Both the position numbers and the translations under genes were made by a program. The notes beneath the pieces are model-generated. The model ran no database searches. It saw nothing but the letters and a program-made list of their open reading frames with translations, and was not told the origin of the DNA. From Vibrio bathopelagicus (GTDB lineage: Bacteria; Pseudomonadota; Gammaproteobacteria; Enterobacterales; Vibrionaceae), in assembly GCF_014879975.1 (NCBI RefSeq), contig NZ_CP062501.1:1860001-1924000 (forward strand): a stretch of 64,000 nucleotides of DNA. Reading direction: 5' to 3'. How positions within the stretch are numbered: position 1 is the first letter of the stretch; every line of letters begins with the position of its first letter. Below are positions 9,395-19,167 of the stretch, in pieces.

Positions 9395-10141
9395 GTGGCA
9401 AAAAGCGCGAAAAGACGTAGAACACAAGAATTAGCAGAATCGATCAAGAACTGGATCGTCGAACAAGCTCTTCAGCCTGGGGATCGTTTACCTAACGAAC
9501 TAGAGGTTATGGAGAGGTTTGACGCTTCAAAAGGAACGGTTCGTGAAAGTATGCGAATCTTGGAAGCGCAAGGGATTTTGTCTACCAAAACTGGCCCTAA
9601 TGGCGGTGTCTTTGTTAGTGAGATGAGCGAAAACAAAGCGCAGTCACTCTTAAGTAACTACCTGTTTTTTAAGAACACTTCGATATCAGATTTATACCAA
9701 ATGCGTTTGTCGCTTGAGCCGGAGATTGCAGCTTCCCTCGCGGGAAAATTAGGCGAATCGCAACTGCAGGCACTGAGCAACCAAATCGATAAATATCAGA
9801 CGCCGCCAGAAGATATATATCAAGAGCGTGAACATCACATCGCTTCGTTAGAGTTCCACAGTCTGCTGGCGAGCTATTCTGATAATGAGCTATTGAAGTT
9901 TGTGGTGCGTTTCACCGCGCAAATGCTTACCGAACTGACGATTTATCACAAGCTTTACGAACCAGGAAACCACAAGCTTTGGCGTACCGGTGTGCAAAGC
10001 CAGCGCGACCTTGTGCAAGCACTAAGAAAAAATGACGCTGTAAAAGCAAAGCAAATCATGCAGCAGCATATGCTTACAGCGCACCAACTTATGATTAAGC
10101 AAGAAGCGCAAATCACGAACAGCTTTATCGCAGAAGAGTAA
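9395..10141 (+). CDS. GntR/FadR-family transcriptional regulator (FCD domain)
   Basis: The protein has 248 residues and begins at a GTG with GCGAGGA five bases upstream. Residues 10-75 form the winged helix typical of GntR proteins, with RLPNELEVMERFDASKGTVR as the helix-turn-helix. Residues 95-230 are an all-helical FCD ligand domain, where H and D residues such as those in LEFHSLL can bind metal and a carboxylate effector. It is divergent from the M20-YfcC-DUF1028 operon and most likely represses it in the absence of the imported substrate. Confidence 0.9.
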   Translation: MAKSAKRRRTQELAESIKNWIVEQALQPGDRLPNELEVMERFDASKGTVRESMRILEAQGILSTKTGPNGGVFVSEMSENKAQSLLSNYLFFKNTSISDLYQMRLSLEPEIAASLAGKLGESQLQALSNQIDKYQTPPEDIYQEREHHIASLEFHSLLASYSDNELLKFVVRFTAQMLTELTIYHKLYEPGNHKLWRTGVQSQRDLVQALRKNDAVKAKQIMQQHMLTAHQLMIKQEAQITNSFIAEE

Positions 10142-10187
10142 GACCAAGCGCGTTCAGCTTATCTAGCACATTTCTCACAAACACTAA

Positions 10188-10222
10188 AAAACGCCAAGCT
10201 CATCAGAACTTGGCGTTTTGCT
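10188..10222. terminator. Bidirectional terminator
   Basis: An 11-bp perfect stem (AAAACGCCAAG and CTTGGCGTTTT) with flanking A and T runs lies between the convergent GntR and aldB genes. Confidence 0.9.
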
Positions 10223-10298
10223 TTTCATTTTACTTATATTAGTTAAGCCAACTCGTTGTTAGTGACTCCTTGATAAAGCGTTCTAGACCATATCTATT

Positions 10299-11819
10299 TT
10301 AGAAAAAGCCTAGCGGATTAGTGTCGTAACTGATCAGTAGGTTCTTAGTGTTTTGGTAATGGTCGAGCATCATCTTATGTGTCTCACGGCCAATGCCAGA
10401 TTTCTTGTAACCACCAAACGCGGCATGCGCTGGATAAGCGTGGTAGCAATTCACCCAAATACGACCCGCTTCGATATTGCGCCCCATTCGATACGCTAAG
10501 TTTGCATCACGTGTCCACACCCCTGCACCCAAGCCATACTCGGTATCATTGGCAATTTCTAACGCTTCTGCTTCATCTTTAAAAGTGGTGACCGCGATAA
10601 CAGGGCCGAAGATCTCTTCTTGGAAAACACGCATTTTGTTGTGCCCTTCGAGCATGGTTGGCTGGATGTAGTAACCATTTCCTAAATCATCTGGTTGCTG
10701 CGCGATTTCGCCACCTGTCAGCACTTTCGCGCCTTCTTGGCGGCCAATCTCAAGATAGCTCAGAATCTTATCGAACTGCTCTTTAGAAGCTTGTGCGCCA
10801 ACCTGAGTATCGGTATCTAGCGGGTTACCTTGTTTGATGGTTTGAGCACGCTCAACCACCTTGGCGATGAACTTGTCGTACACCGATTCATGGATCAATA
10901 CACGTGATGGACAGGTACACACTTCACCTTGGTTAAAAAACGCCAGCAACATACCTTCGACACACTTATCTAGGTATTCATCTTCATGGTTAAAGATATC
11001 TGGGAAGTAGATGTTTGGAGACTTACCGCCAAGCTCAACCGTTGATGGAATCAAGCTTTCAGCAGCACATTTTAGAATATGGTGACCGACCTCTGTTGAA
11101 CCTGTAAATGCTAACTTAGCAATGCGATTACTGGTCGCGAGAGCCTGACCCGCTTCACTACCAAAACCATTGACGATGTTGACCACACCTGCAGGCAGAA
11201 GGTCAGCGATCTTCTCCATCATCACCAAAATCGAGGTTGGCGTTTGCTCGGCTGGCTTCATAACCACACAACACCCCGCAGCCAGTGCGGGTGCCAGTTT
11301 CCAAGCCGCCATTAAGATTGGGAAGTTCCAAGGAATGATTTGACCGACTACGCCAATTGGTTCTGGGAAGTGGTAGCTAGCGGTGTTTGAATCTAGCTCA
11401 GCTGCACTGCCTTCTTGCGCTCGAATACAACCCGCAAAGTAGCGGAAGTGATCGACAACCAAAGGAATATCTGCCGCTAAAGTTTCACGCACAGGTTTGC
11501 CGTTTTCCCACGTTTCAGCAACCGCGATTTCTTCTAGATTCGCTTCAATACGGTCAGCAATTTTAAGTAGGATATTAGAGCGCTCAGTTACACTCGTTGC
11601 TGCCCAACTTGCACGAGCTGCATGCGCGGCATCAAGTGCTAAGCTAATATCCGCCTCAGTTGAGCGCGCGACTTGGCAATACACCTGACCATTTACTGGG
11701 GAAGTGTTATCAAAATACTCGCCGCTGACAGGCTTCACCCACTCACCACCGATAAAATTATCGTATTGAGCTTTAAAGTTCACCACTGCGTTATCACTAC
11801 CCGGCTGTGCGTAAATCAT
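10299..11819 (-). CDS. aldB: Aldehyde dehydrogenase AldB
   Basis: This 506-residue NAD(P)-dependent enzyme oxidises acetaldehyde and related aldehydes to carboxylates. It aligns from memory along its whole length with E. coli AldB, including YDNFIGGEW near the N-terminus, [12 protein letters not shown], the glutamate of [10 protein letters not shown], the catalytic cysteine of [11 protein letters not shown], and the C-terminal [19 protein letters not shown]. The start ATG follows AAGGATCTAACT. A sigma-54-type promoter lies about 180 bp upstream and a divergent AcoR-like activator gene follows. Regulation by that activator in response to an alcohol, acetoin or aldehyde signal is therefore likely. 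Confidence 0.93.
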   Translation of the reverse strand: MIYAQPGSDNAVVNFKAQYDNFIGGEWVKPVSGEYFDNTSPVNGQVYCQVARSTEADISLALDAAHAARASWAATSVTERSNILLKIADRIEANLEEIAVAETWENGKPVRETLAADIPLVVDHFRYFAGCIRAQEGSAAELDSNTASYHFPEPIGVVGQIIPWNFPILMAAWKLAPALAAGCCVVMKPAEQTPTSILVMMEKIADLLPAGVVNIVNGFGSEAGQALATSNRIAKLAFTGSTEVGHHILKCAAESLIPSTVELGGKSPNIYFPDIFNHEDEYLDKCVEGMLLAFFNQGEVCTCPSRVLIHESVYDKFIAKVVERAQTIKQGNPLDTDTQVGAQASKEQFDKILSYLEIGRQEGAKVLTGGEIAQQPDDLGNGYYIQPTMLEGHNKMRVFQEEIFGPVIAVTTFKDEAEALEIANDTEYGLGAGVWTRDANLAYRMGRNIEAGRIWVNCYHAYPAHAAFGGYKKSGIGRETHKMMLDHYQNTKNLLISYDTNPLGFF

Positions 11820-12000
11820 AGTTAGATCCTTCTTTGATTTTTAGTCGTTGCTCATTCGTTGTTGAGCTTATGTTGTCGAGCTAGCATGGCGGCGTCCCTT
11901 GAGAAGAGAACCCGAGAAGAGAACTCAAAAAAAGATTCGCCATGTTTATTCTTTCTGTTTAAAACACTGATACTTCGTGTTTTCTTCACAACAGTAACAA

Positions 12001-12019
12001 CGCAAATCACACGCCAGAA
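12001..12019 (-). promoter_or_regulatory. Candidate sigma-54 promoter for aldB
   Basis: On the minus strand the sequence TTCTGGCGTGTGATTTGCG contains GG and GC separated by exactly ten bases, the -24/-12 signature. It reads towards aldB and would leave a leader of about 170 nt. The rest of the 351-bp gap between aldB and the activator gene is AT-rich and contains no gene. Confidence 0.65.
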
Positions 12020-12124
12020 CTTCAAAACTTGTTGTTAATAAATTGTAAAACTATGATTACCAAACGTTTACAACCCAAAGTGAGTTGGCATTGAACGGAC
12101 GTATGGAAACCACTCCAGTGTTCA

Positions 12125-12169
12125 ACTGTTCCAATTTGGTACACCCTCACTGTTACGACATGGAACAGT
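12125..12169. promoter_or_regulatory. Inverted repeat ACTGTTCCA, candidate activator site
   Basis: ACTGTTCCA at 12125-12133 and its exact complement TGGAACAGT at 12161-12169 are 27 bases apart. They lie roughly 105-150 bp upstream of the candidate sigma-54 promoter, the usual place for enhancer sites. The right half ends just before the activator's ATG, so binding could also limit the activator's own expression. Confidence 0.6.
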
Positions 12170-12170
12170 C

Positions 12171-13961
12171 ATGCAACTTCAACACACACAAAACTCAGAT
12201 TGGCTTTCGTCCTCTTGGCACCGCAGCACAGAAGCTGGACTAAAACAAAGACGGCTTCCTGAAGATATACGCCTGCCACAATCGATCCTTAAGCAACGAC
12301 GTCATCAATCTTCTGACTTGATTCAAATCGTCGAGCGCAATGCACTGCCTCTGTTTAATCAGATGTTTGCACGCACAGACAGTCGCTTGATTCTGACCGA
12401 TATTGAAGGGGTGGTTCTGGCGAGTTGGGGCCAAGAAAGGTTTAAGGAGAAACTGACTTCGATTGCACTTAGCTCTGGAGCGTGTTGGCAGGAACAACTC
12501 AAGGGGACCAACGCGATTGGCACCGCCATTGTGGAAGCCAAACCAGTGACTATCATTGGCGAACAGCACTTCATCCACCAGCATCGGTTTATAAGTTGTT
12601 CAGCAAGCCCTGTGTTTGATCATCAAGGCCAGATGGTTGGCGTATTGGACATAACCAGTGAACAGCAACAACACGACAGTTCGGTGCAGCTACTCGTTCA
12701 AAACATGGTTCAGCTTGTTGAAAACCAGCTATTGAGTCATATCCCACAAGGCACGACTCGTATTGATCTCGCGTGTGAGAAATCGTTATTGCACAGTGGT
12801 TGGCAAGGGATCGTAATAGCGAATGAGGCTGGTGAGGTGGTGGCGCATAATCAAGTCGCCTCTCAATTGCTGGATCAAACCTCGATCGTTGGTGCATGCA
12901 TTGATACCCTCTTCAACCGAACTTCATTAGACACCTCATTTGTGTTTGAAAAACAGCACCTCAAACGCACGACAACCAAACGCACACGTTCTATTTCAGC
13001 ATCGTGTGATTTGCACCATGGCGAACAACAGATAGAACACGCTTGGCAGCAAGCTAATAAGGTCATCGATAAAGGGATCAGCTTGCTGATCTTAGGTGAA
13101 ACTGGCGTTGGAAAAGGTGAGTTTGTTAAAGCCTTACACAAACAGAGCCAGCGTAAATCCTCACCCTTAGTTGCCGTCAATTGTGGAGCACTACCGAAAG
13201 ATCTTATCGAATCTGAATTGTTTGGTTACGCGCCGGGCGCCTTTACGGGAGCAAGCCACAAGGGCTTCCAAGGCAAGATCCGCCAAGCAGACAAAGGGAT
13301 TCTATTTCTAGATGAGATCGCCGACATGCCTTTGGAGGCTCAGTGTCGACTGCTGCATGTTCTGCAAGATAAATCCGTAGTACCTGTAGGTTCAAACCAG
13401 AGTTACCAAGTTGATTGTCAGATCATCGCTGCCACACATAAAAACCTCGAGCAGTTAGTTGCGACAGGAGAATTTAGGCAAGATCTGTATTACAGACTAA
13501 ATGGCTTGGCCTTCACCTTACCAAGCCTGCAATACCGACAAGACAAGCACGCTTTAATCAAAAATATTCACCGAAAATACGCAGAAGATGAACAGACAAT
13601 CTGCCCTCACTTGATGAGCTTACTATGCGCTTATTCTTGGCCGGGTAATATCCGAGAATTAGATAACTTACTGAAGGTCACCGCCCTACTCGCGAGCGAC
13701 GAACCACAAGTCACTCTAGAACATGTACCAAGCCACCTTGCTCAGCACCTCACCTCTTTAGCTCAAGATAGTCATCATCAGATTACTGCTTCTCGTATCA
13801 TCGAAGGTAAGTCAAATGCTGATTTAAGAAGTACCGTTGAAGAGACCTTGCTACAAACCTATCAAGCCAACCAAGGTAATATCAGCAAGACATCCCGAAT
13901 ACTAGGCATCAGCCGTAATACTATTTATCGAAAACTAAAGAGTTTGGGGATTCTTCAATGA
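12171..13961 (+). CDS. AcoR-like sigma-54-dependent transcriptional activator
   Basis: The protein has 596 residues. Residues 1-180 hold a GAF-like sensor region of the AcoR type (SRLILTDIEGVVLASWG, and KGTNAIGTAI). A central AAA+ domain has Walker A GETGVGKGE, the sigma-54 contact loop GAFTGA, and Walker B ILFLDEI. The C-terminal Fis-type helix-turn-helix (GNISKTSRILGISRNTIYRK) binds DNA. Such proteins activate sigma-54 promoters from distance using ATP. Its divergent target is almost certainly aldB. The ribosome site is poor, suggesting low expression. The effector (acetoin, acetaldehyde or another) is not determined by sequence. Confidence 0.9.
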   Translation: MQLQHTQNSDWLSSSWHRSTEAGLKQRRLPEDIRLPQSILKQRRHQSSDLIQIVERNALPLFNQMFARTDSRLILTDIEGVVLASWGQERFKEKLTSIALSSGACWQEQLKGTNAIGTAIVEAKPVTIIGEQHFIHQHRFISCSASPVFDHQGQMVGVLDITSEQQQHDSSVQLLVQNMVQLVENQLLSHIPQGTTRIDLACEKSLLHSGWQGIVIANEAGEVVAHNQVASQLLDQTSIVGACIDTLFNRTSLDTSFVFEKQHLKRTTTKRTRSISASCDLHHGEQQIEHAWQQANKVIDKGISLLILGETGVGKGEFVKALHKQSQRKSSPLVAVNCGALPKDLIESELFGYAPGAFTGASHKGFQGKIRQADKGILFLDEIADMPLEAQCRLLHVLQDKSVVPVGSNQSYQVDCQIIAATHKNLEQLVATGEFRQDLYYRLNGLAFTLPSLQYRQDKHALIKNIHRKYAEDEQTICPHLMSLLCAYSWPGNIRELDNLLKVTALLASDEPQVTLEHVPSHLAQHLTSLAQDSHHQITASRIIEGKSNADLRSTVEETLLQTYQANQGNISKTSRILGISRNTIYRKLKSLGILQ

Positions 13962-14361
13962 AGAAAATGAACCAAGCTTTGGCTGCCCTAAATTTATAAA
14001 ACAAACATAAACACTCGCATAAATAGGGGGAATGAATGACTTTGAGTAAAATTAAGTGTGACCATTGTCATATAATGAATAATCCACATTCAGTAACGAG
14101 CGAAAACAACACTGTTCTCACCCAATAAAAGACCACTTTATCAATAAGGTTTAAAGATCAATAAATACAATTGGTTACTTAACCTTAAGCAAGCATTTAT
14201 TTATCTTTCAGAACCCACACATCAAATATAAAGATAAGCCCAATGCAATCCTGTTTATAAATTTGATCTGTCTGTTCTTTTTGTATTCATTATTTTGAAT
14301 TTTTCATTCATTTATCTTGTTTAAAATCTCAGCAAATTTAAAATATTTGGCATGAGATCAT
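13962..14361. other. AT-rich intergenic region before a chemoreceptor gene
   Basis: This 400-bp stretch is strongly AT-rich and carries the promoter of the chemoreceptor gene. I see no open frame with a ribosome site, no clear terminator for the preceding activator gene, and no obvious palindrome. Confidence 0.5.
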
Positions 14362-16494
14362 ATGTTTAACAGTATACGTACACGAATTGCGGTAAGTGCA
14401 GGCGGGGCAATGGCTTTCACTCTGTTAATCGCAATGGGGATGACGACCAACGCATTTACCGATGTGAATGAGCAAGTCACTAAAAAAGTCAAAACGCAGC
14501 TGACAGACGCCACGACATCGGATTTACAAAACACAGCGCTTCAACAAGGTTTAAACATCGCTAACCAGCTTGACCCTGTATTGGCCAACCTAAAACAAGC
14601 ACGCTCAATCATTGAGTTGAGTTCAGAAACCAACGCAAGCGCAGACCTTGTTGTTAAACAGTTTACTGCCGCCTTGGAAGCACAAAACAAAGCTGTATTT
14701 GCGGGCTACATGGTTTGGGAAAACAAAACATGGCCACAGCAAGCTAAGTTGAACAGCGAAAGCAACTCAAACTCCCAAGAAAGCTCAGACACCGAATTAG
14801 GCTTTAACAGCCAAGGCTACCTTGCACCTTTCTTCTCTCCAAATGATCACAACAGTTTTGATGCCGTCGCAATGGAGAGCTTCAGCAATACTGAACTCAA
14901 CAGCAACGGGGAGCGAAAAGACGATTGGCACTTAATGCCTTACCAAACCGGTAAGACATTTGTGATGGAACCGTATTTCTACCCGGTTCGAGGTAAGCAA
15001 GAGCTCATCACCACCATCAGCCAACCAATCAAACAAGACGGGAAAATCATTGGCTCAATTGGCTTTGATTTGTCTTTGTTCGAGCTTCAAAGCCAGAGTG
15101 AATTGTTTGCGCGTGACCTGTTTGATGGCAAAGGCAAGATCCTCATCACATCCTGGAAAGGTATTACACTGGCCAACAGTCGCTCTGCAGATATGGTAGG
15201 TAAAAAAGTCTCATCTGAATTGGAAGCAGAATGGTCGAGCATTCAATCTATCGCTCAGCGAGCAGGCGCTGGCCTTGTCACTTTCGGCGGCGATGAATAC
15301 GCGATTACTTCAATTAATACCAGTGATGCGCCATGGGTCGTCATGGTTTCAGTACCCAGTAGTCACCTTACAAAAAGCGTCGACGACTACACGAATTGGA
15401 GTGATGAACAGAATTCAAAAGCACTTGAAAAAGGTGTGTGGGCGGGGATCATCGCAGCTCTTCTAGGCATTGCCTCCATGGCATTTATCGCCAACTCTTT
15501 AGGCAAGGTTCTGAACAACTTAGTGGAACGTTTCAAAGATGCAGCACAAGGCGAGGGTGACTTAACTTATCGCATTGAAGTGAAAGGTAAGGATGAAACT
15601 GCTCAGCTAGCACATTGGTTCAATACTTTCCTATCTCGCATACAAGAAATGCTCCTAACCGTTATGGTAACGGCAGACCAAGTGGATAAAAATGCTGCTG
15701 AAGGCCAAGCTCGCGCTGAGGTTTCTCGTGATCAGTTGAATTCTCAAGTTAACGAAGTGAACTCACTGGCCACTGCAATCAATGAGATGAGTGCGACTGC
15801 ACAAGAAGTGGCAAGTTCAGCCGTTCAAGCGGCCGCAGCTGCGAGCCAAGTGCAAAGCAACAGCCTTAATGGTATGGCACGTATGGACAATGCCGCGAGC
15901 GCAGTAGATAGCTTGGCCATTCAGGTCAATGACGCTCAGCAACAAACGCAAAACTTAGTTGATTCAAGCACCGCCATTCAAGGTATTTTGAGTGAAATTG
16001 GCGGTATTGCAGAACAAACCAACCTACTTGCACTTAACGCCGCGATTGAAGCAGCTCGTGCGGGTGAAGCCGGACGTGGCTTTGCTGTGGTTGCTGATGA
16101 AGTACGTAACCTCGCGAATCGTACTCAAGGTTCGACCGAAGAGATCCGCTCAATGCTGGCGCGCTTAGAGCAAGAGACTCAATCTATCGTGGTATTGATG
16201 GAGCAAAGCCAAAAGCAAGCAAACGACACCAAAGGCGAAACTGAAGCCGCTCATCTCGCCTTGTCAGAAATCAACCAAGCGATTGAAGTGATCAACGACA
16301 TGAACAACCAGATTGCTTCCGCTGCTGAGGAACAAAGCTCGGTATCAGAAGAGATTAACCGTAATGTGGTGATCATCAATGACACTGCCGTTGAGGTGAT
16401 GGGCACCATGACATCGTCGGTCCAAATTAGTAACGATCTGACAGTAAAAGCTGGAGATTTGCACGGAGAACTGAGCAAGTTTAAGCTCTCTTAA
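14362..16494 (+). CDS. Methyl-accepting chemotaxis protein with a periplasmic Cache domain
   Basis: This inner-membrane chemoreceptor of 710 residues has a first membrane helix at about 8-28. A large periplasmic double-Cache sensor follows at about 35-340, including the family-typical [21 protein letters not shown] region. A second helix is at about 356-380 and a HAMP linker at about 380-435. The long coiled-coil signalling domain contains the highly conserved hairpin tip [20 protein letters not shown]. Double-Cache receptors generally sense amino acids or other small molecules directly. The ligand here is unknown. The gene is alone, with a hairpin terminator shared with the next gene. Confidence 0.93.
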   Translation: MFNSIRTRIAVSAGGAMAFTLLIAMGMTTNAFTDVNEQVTKKVKTQLTDATTSDLQNTALQQGLNIANQLDPVLANLKQARSIIELSSETNASADLVVKQFTAALEAQNKAVFAGYMVWENKTWPQQAKLNSESNSNSQESSDTELGFNSQGYLAPFFSPNDHNSFDAVAMESFSNTELNSNGERKDDWHLMPYQTGKTFVMEPYFYPVRGKQELITTISQPIKQDGKIIGSIGFDLSLFELQSQSELFARDLFDGKGKILITSWKGITLANSRSADMVGKKVSSELEAEWSSIQSIAQRAGAGLVTFGGDEYAITSINTSDAPWVVMVSVPSSHLTKSVDDYTNWSDEQNSKALEKGVWAGIIAALLGIASMAFIANSLGKVLNNLVERFKDAAQGEGDLTYRIEVKGKDETAQLAHWFNTFLSRIQEMLLTVMVTADQVDKNAAEGQARAEVSRDQLNSQVNEVNSLATAINEMSATAQEVASSAVQAAAAASQVQSNSLNGMARMDNAASAVDSLAIQVNDAQQQTQNLVDSSTAIQGILSEIGGIAEQTNLLALNAAIEAARAGEAGRGFAVVADEVRNLANRTQGSTEEIRSMLARLEQETQSIVVLMEQSQKQANDTKGETEAAHLALSEINQAIEVINDMNNQIASAAEEQSSVSEEINRNVVIINDTAVEVMGTMTSSVQISNDLTVKAGDLHGELSKFKLS

Positions 16495-16510
16495 TTCGCT
16501 ATCTCTTCCA

Positions 16511-16546
16511 TAAAAACAAGGCCGAGAAGCTCAATGTTCTCGGCCT
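16511..16546. terminator. Terminator between convergent chemoreceptor and LysR genes
   Basis: A 10-bp stem, AGGCCGAGAA and TTCTCGGCCT, spans 16519-16546. The T-run lies on the minus-strand side (complement of TAAAAACA), so it is best suited to the LysR transcript but may also serve the chemoreceptor. Confidence 0.85.
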
Positions 16547-16619
16547 ATCTCTTATCCACCTTATCCCATCGTAAAAAGCTCAACTCCTGAGTAAGAAAGC
16601 AAAAGTCCTTTAGAAAAAG

Positions 16620-17453
16620 CTAATCAGAATCCAACTCGACAAGTTGATTGAGCACCTCTTTATCTAATACAGGGTGGTGTTTGCTCGCTAGGATCAGCAC
16701 GATATCAACCGAAGGCAATGGTGGCATGTCATCAAGGATTTTCAGATCCGGAGTGACGCTGAGCTTACCCATTGCACCAATCGCTAAACCGGCTTTCACA
16801 ATCGCGCGCTGAGCTGAAGCCGTGTTACTACAGGCTAGTAATTGATAGGGTATCCCCTGCTTAGTTAAACCATTTACCGCCGCAGCGTGGTATTTACAGT
16901 CAGTCTGAAATAGAGCTAATGGAACTGGCTTAGAGTCATCCAAGACATAATCAGAACTGCTTATCCACACTCCAACATCATGGGTCAGCCAATAACCCTC
17001 TTCACTGTCAGGTGCTCTGGTCACAATCGCGGCATCTAATCGGCCATCATCCAACCACTCTCTGAGCGTAATGCTTGGTAAGCTGAATACTTGAATAGAA
17101 CAGGTAGGTTCTGCTTTCTGCAACAGACGAATGACTTTCGGCAGAATGGTGTCGTTATAGTCTTCAGGACAACCTAATCGCAGAGGTTGTTTATCCTCAT
17201 AACGCTTAACTTGTTTTAATGCCGTATTGTGGAGTGCGACTAGCTGCTCCGCATGAGAACGCAGTGCTAAGCCCGCCTCAGTTAAAACTAAGTTACGCCC
17301 CTCTTTTTGAAACAGGGTGACGTTGAGTTCCTCTTCCAACTTACGCATCTGCGCGCTAAATGCCGATTGGGTGCGATTGATCTGTTTGGCAGCACGCGTG
17401 AAGCTACTTGTTTCCACAAACGCGAGAAAGCCTCGCAAAGCATCAATATCCAT
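16620..17453 (-). CDS. LysR-family transcriptional regulator
   Basis: The protein has 277 residues from the ATG at 17453. An in-frame ATG at 17471 adds six residues but lacks a ribosome site. Residues 1-65 form the winged helix (MDIDALRGFLAFVETSSFTRAA, then NRTQSAFSAQMRKLEEE). The remaining part is the periplasmic-binding-protein-like effector domain. It is divergent from a glutathione S-transferase gene with about 115 bp between them, so it may regulate that gene. The effector is unknown. Confidence 0.88.
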   Translation of the reverse strand: MDIDALRGFLAFVETSSFTRAAKQINRTQSAFSAQMRKLEEELNVTLFQKEGRNLVLTEAGLALRSHAEQLVALHNTALKQVKRYEDKQPLRLGCPEDYNDTILPKVIRLLQKAEPTCSIQVFSLPSITLREWLDDGRLDAAIVTRAPDSEEGYWLTHDVGVWISSSDYVLDDSKPVPLALFQTDCKYHAAAVNGLTKQGIPYQLLACSNTASAQRAIVKAGLAIGAMGKLSVTPDLKILDDMPPLPSVDIVLILASKHHPVLDKEVLNQLVELDSD

Positions 17454-17569
17454 ATTGAAATAACCACCCATCGTTTTTATTAATGTATTGCATCAAAATT
17501 ATCCGTTAGTGCTCAGTAATACAATCCCTTAATCTCAAATGCATCCCCACCAAATGCAAGGAAGCATCT

Positions 17570-18217
17570 ATGCAGCTTTATATCGCTAATCAGAACTACT
17601 CAACTTGGTCACTGCGCGCATGGCTAATATTCGACAACTACAACTTGAATACAGAAGTTATCAAGCTCAAGCTTTTCACCTCTGACTTTTACGACACTCT
17701 AGCCTCAGTAACACCGACTGCGAAAGTCCCGACTTTGGTTGATGGTGACATTGCAGTGTGGGATTCACTGGCTATTCTCGAATACGTGAACGATGCCTAT
17801 TTAGACGGTGCTGCGTGGCCTTCTTCCGTCGCAGAACGCGCCCATGCCCGAGCAATTTCCGCAGAGATGCACTCTGGGTTCTTCAATCTAAGAAATGAAG
17901 TGCCAATGAACTGCCGAGCAAAAAGAACGCTAACGCTGAGTGAAGGCGCACTGAAAGACATCGCTCGTATCGATGCGATATGGTCAGCGCAAATGGAACA
18001 GTATCCAGAAGGCTGGTTGTTTGGTGAGTGGTCGATTGCTGATGCGATGTTTGCACCTGTAGCGCTGCGAGCCGAAACCTATGGCATCAAGCTTTCGGAC
18101 AAAGCCCAACAGTATCAACAACGTGTGTTGAATAGCCCGTCTATAAGAAAATGGTTGGCGGAGGCGAGTTTAGAAAAGGATATCGTTAAAGAAGACGAGG
18201 CGGGAGAACCTGTTTAG
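17570..18217 (+). CDS. Glutathione S-transferase family protein
   Basis: The protein has 215 residues. An N-terminal thioredoxin-like domain (MQLYIANQNYSTWSLRAWL) has S14 in the position of the catalytic serine of zeta/YfcF-like GSTs. KVPTLVDGD supplies the cis-proline loop, and WDSLAILEYVND contains the glutathione-binding serine. Residues from about 85 are the helical C-terminal domain. It probably conjugates or isomerises an electrophile with glutathione. The electrophile is not predictable. AAGGAAGC precedes the ATG and a terminator follows. Confidence 0.9.
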   Translation: MQLYIANQNYSTWSLRAWLIFDNYNLNTEVIKLKLFTSDFYDTLASVTPTAKVPTLVDGDIAVWDSLAILEYVNDAYLDGAAWPSSVAERAHARAISAEMHSGFFNLRNEVPMNCRAKRTLTLSEGALKDIARIDAIWSAQMEQYPEGWLFGEWSIADAMFAPVALRAETYGIKLSDKAQQYQQRVLNSPSIRKWLAEASLEKDIVKEDEAGEPV

Positions 18218-18226
18218 TCTGGAGCG

Positions 18227-18261
18227 AATGAGTCTCGAATGGCTTCGAGACTCATTGTTTT
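18227..18261. terminator. Terminator after the GST gene
   Basis: A 13-bp perfect stem (AATGAGTCTCGAA and TTCGAGACTCATT) with a four-base loop is followed by GTTTTC. It separates the GST gene from the convergent XRE gene. Confidence 0.85.
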
Positions 18262-18288
18262 CATAACGGAATACGATTTACTGACTCG

Positions 18289-18522
18289 CTATTCAGCAGT
18301 AACGCTGTCTTGGTGAACGTTCGCTTCAAATTCCAATATGTCACCCGGTTGGCACTCTAATACTTCACACAACTTGTCGAGTGTAGATAGCCTTACCGCT
18401 TTGGCCTTGCCATTCTTTAACACCGACAAGTTGGCTTCTGTAATCCCTACTTCTTTTGCCAATGTCTTCAATCGCATTTTCCGCTTGGCCATCATAATGT
18501 CTAAATTAATGCAGATAGTCAT
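18289..18522 (-). CDS. Small XRE-family helix-turn-helix regulator
   Basis: The 77-residue protein consists almost entirely of one Cro/C1-type helix-turn-helix, with KTLAKEVGITEANLSVLKNG as the HTH and LDKLCEVLECQPGDIL as the last helices. This is the YozG-like type that is commonly paired with a DUF2975 membrane protein, as here. The ribosome site AAAGGA overlaps the stop of the upstream gene, so the two are translationally linked. It may regulate its own operon. No target site was identified. Confidence 0.88.
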   Translation of the reverse strand: MTICINLDIMMAKRKMRLKTLAKEVGITEANLSVLKNGKAKAVRLSTLDKLCEVLECQPGDILEFEANVHQDSVTAE

Positions 18523-18532
18523 GACAAGTCCT

Positions 18533-19081
18533 TTAAATCGTGTGGCTGTGTTCGTCGGCCAAAATATACCCCTCTTTCATCACCCATGAGATGATCAAGA
18601 TAATCATACCCAATATCAGGGTTAAAAAATCCATGCCGACAAAACTAATTGCAAATATTCGTTCGCCAGGAGGATTATTGAACGACAATACTACAGACAT
18701 CGCTGCACCGTAGATCACCGACCCAAATACCCAGTAAAACAAGCAGTAACCAAGCTTCTGATAAGACATTGCATTTTCTAGTGAGAAGATTTCTCCGCGT
18801 TCATAATTACGGAATAAACGTATCAGAACCATTAACGCATACAAAACAATGCTCCACACGGCCAAACTTGTGAACATCGCAATGATTCTTGTGGTCAAAG
18901 TTAATGGCAACGTTGTAAGAGATTCAATTTCGTAAGAAAACTGAACAATACCCATATTAGTAAGGAAGTCATAGGGAGTTTGAACGGCTAGCCAAAAGTA
19001 ACACACCATGATTGGTACAAGTGCAAAAAGACATTGCAGTAGCATGCGAACACGTCGGCTTTGTTTTTGAATGTTAGACAT
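18533..19081 (-). CDS. DUF2975 membrane protein
   Basis: The protein has 182 residues and four hydrophobic segments (about 12-32, 60-85, 110-135 and 147-165). A RLFRNYERGEIFSLENA loop between helices 2 and 3 is characteristic of DUF2975. It is the first gene of a two-gene operon with an XRE regulator, an arrangement frequent in bacteria. Whether the membrane protein controls the regulator is not known. The molecular role is undetermined. Confidence 0.85.
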   Translation of the reverse strand: MSNIQKQSRRVRMLLQCLFALVPIMVCYFWLAVQTPYDFLTNMGIVQFSYEIESLTTLPLTLTTRIIAMFTSLAVWSIVLYALMVLIRLFRNYERGEIFSLENAMSYQKLGYCLFYWVFGSVIYGAAMSVVLSFNNPPGERIFAISFVGMDFLTLILGMIILIISWVMKEGYILADEHSHTI

Positions 19082-19167
19082 AGTTATTGTTCCTGTTGAG
19101 TTGACAGGAGGATACTAAGATCAAAACAAACGATGATCAATAAAAAATTATCGATAAACGATAACTT

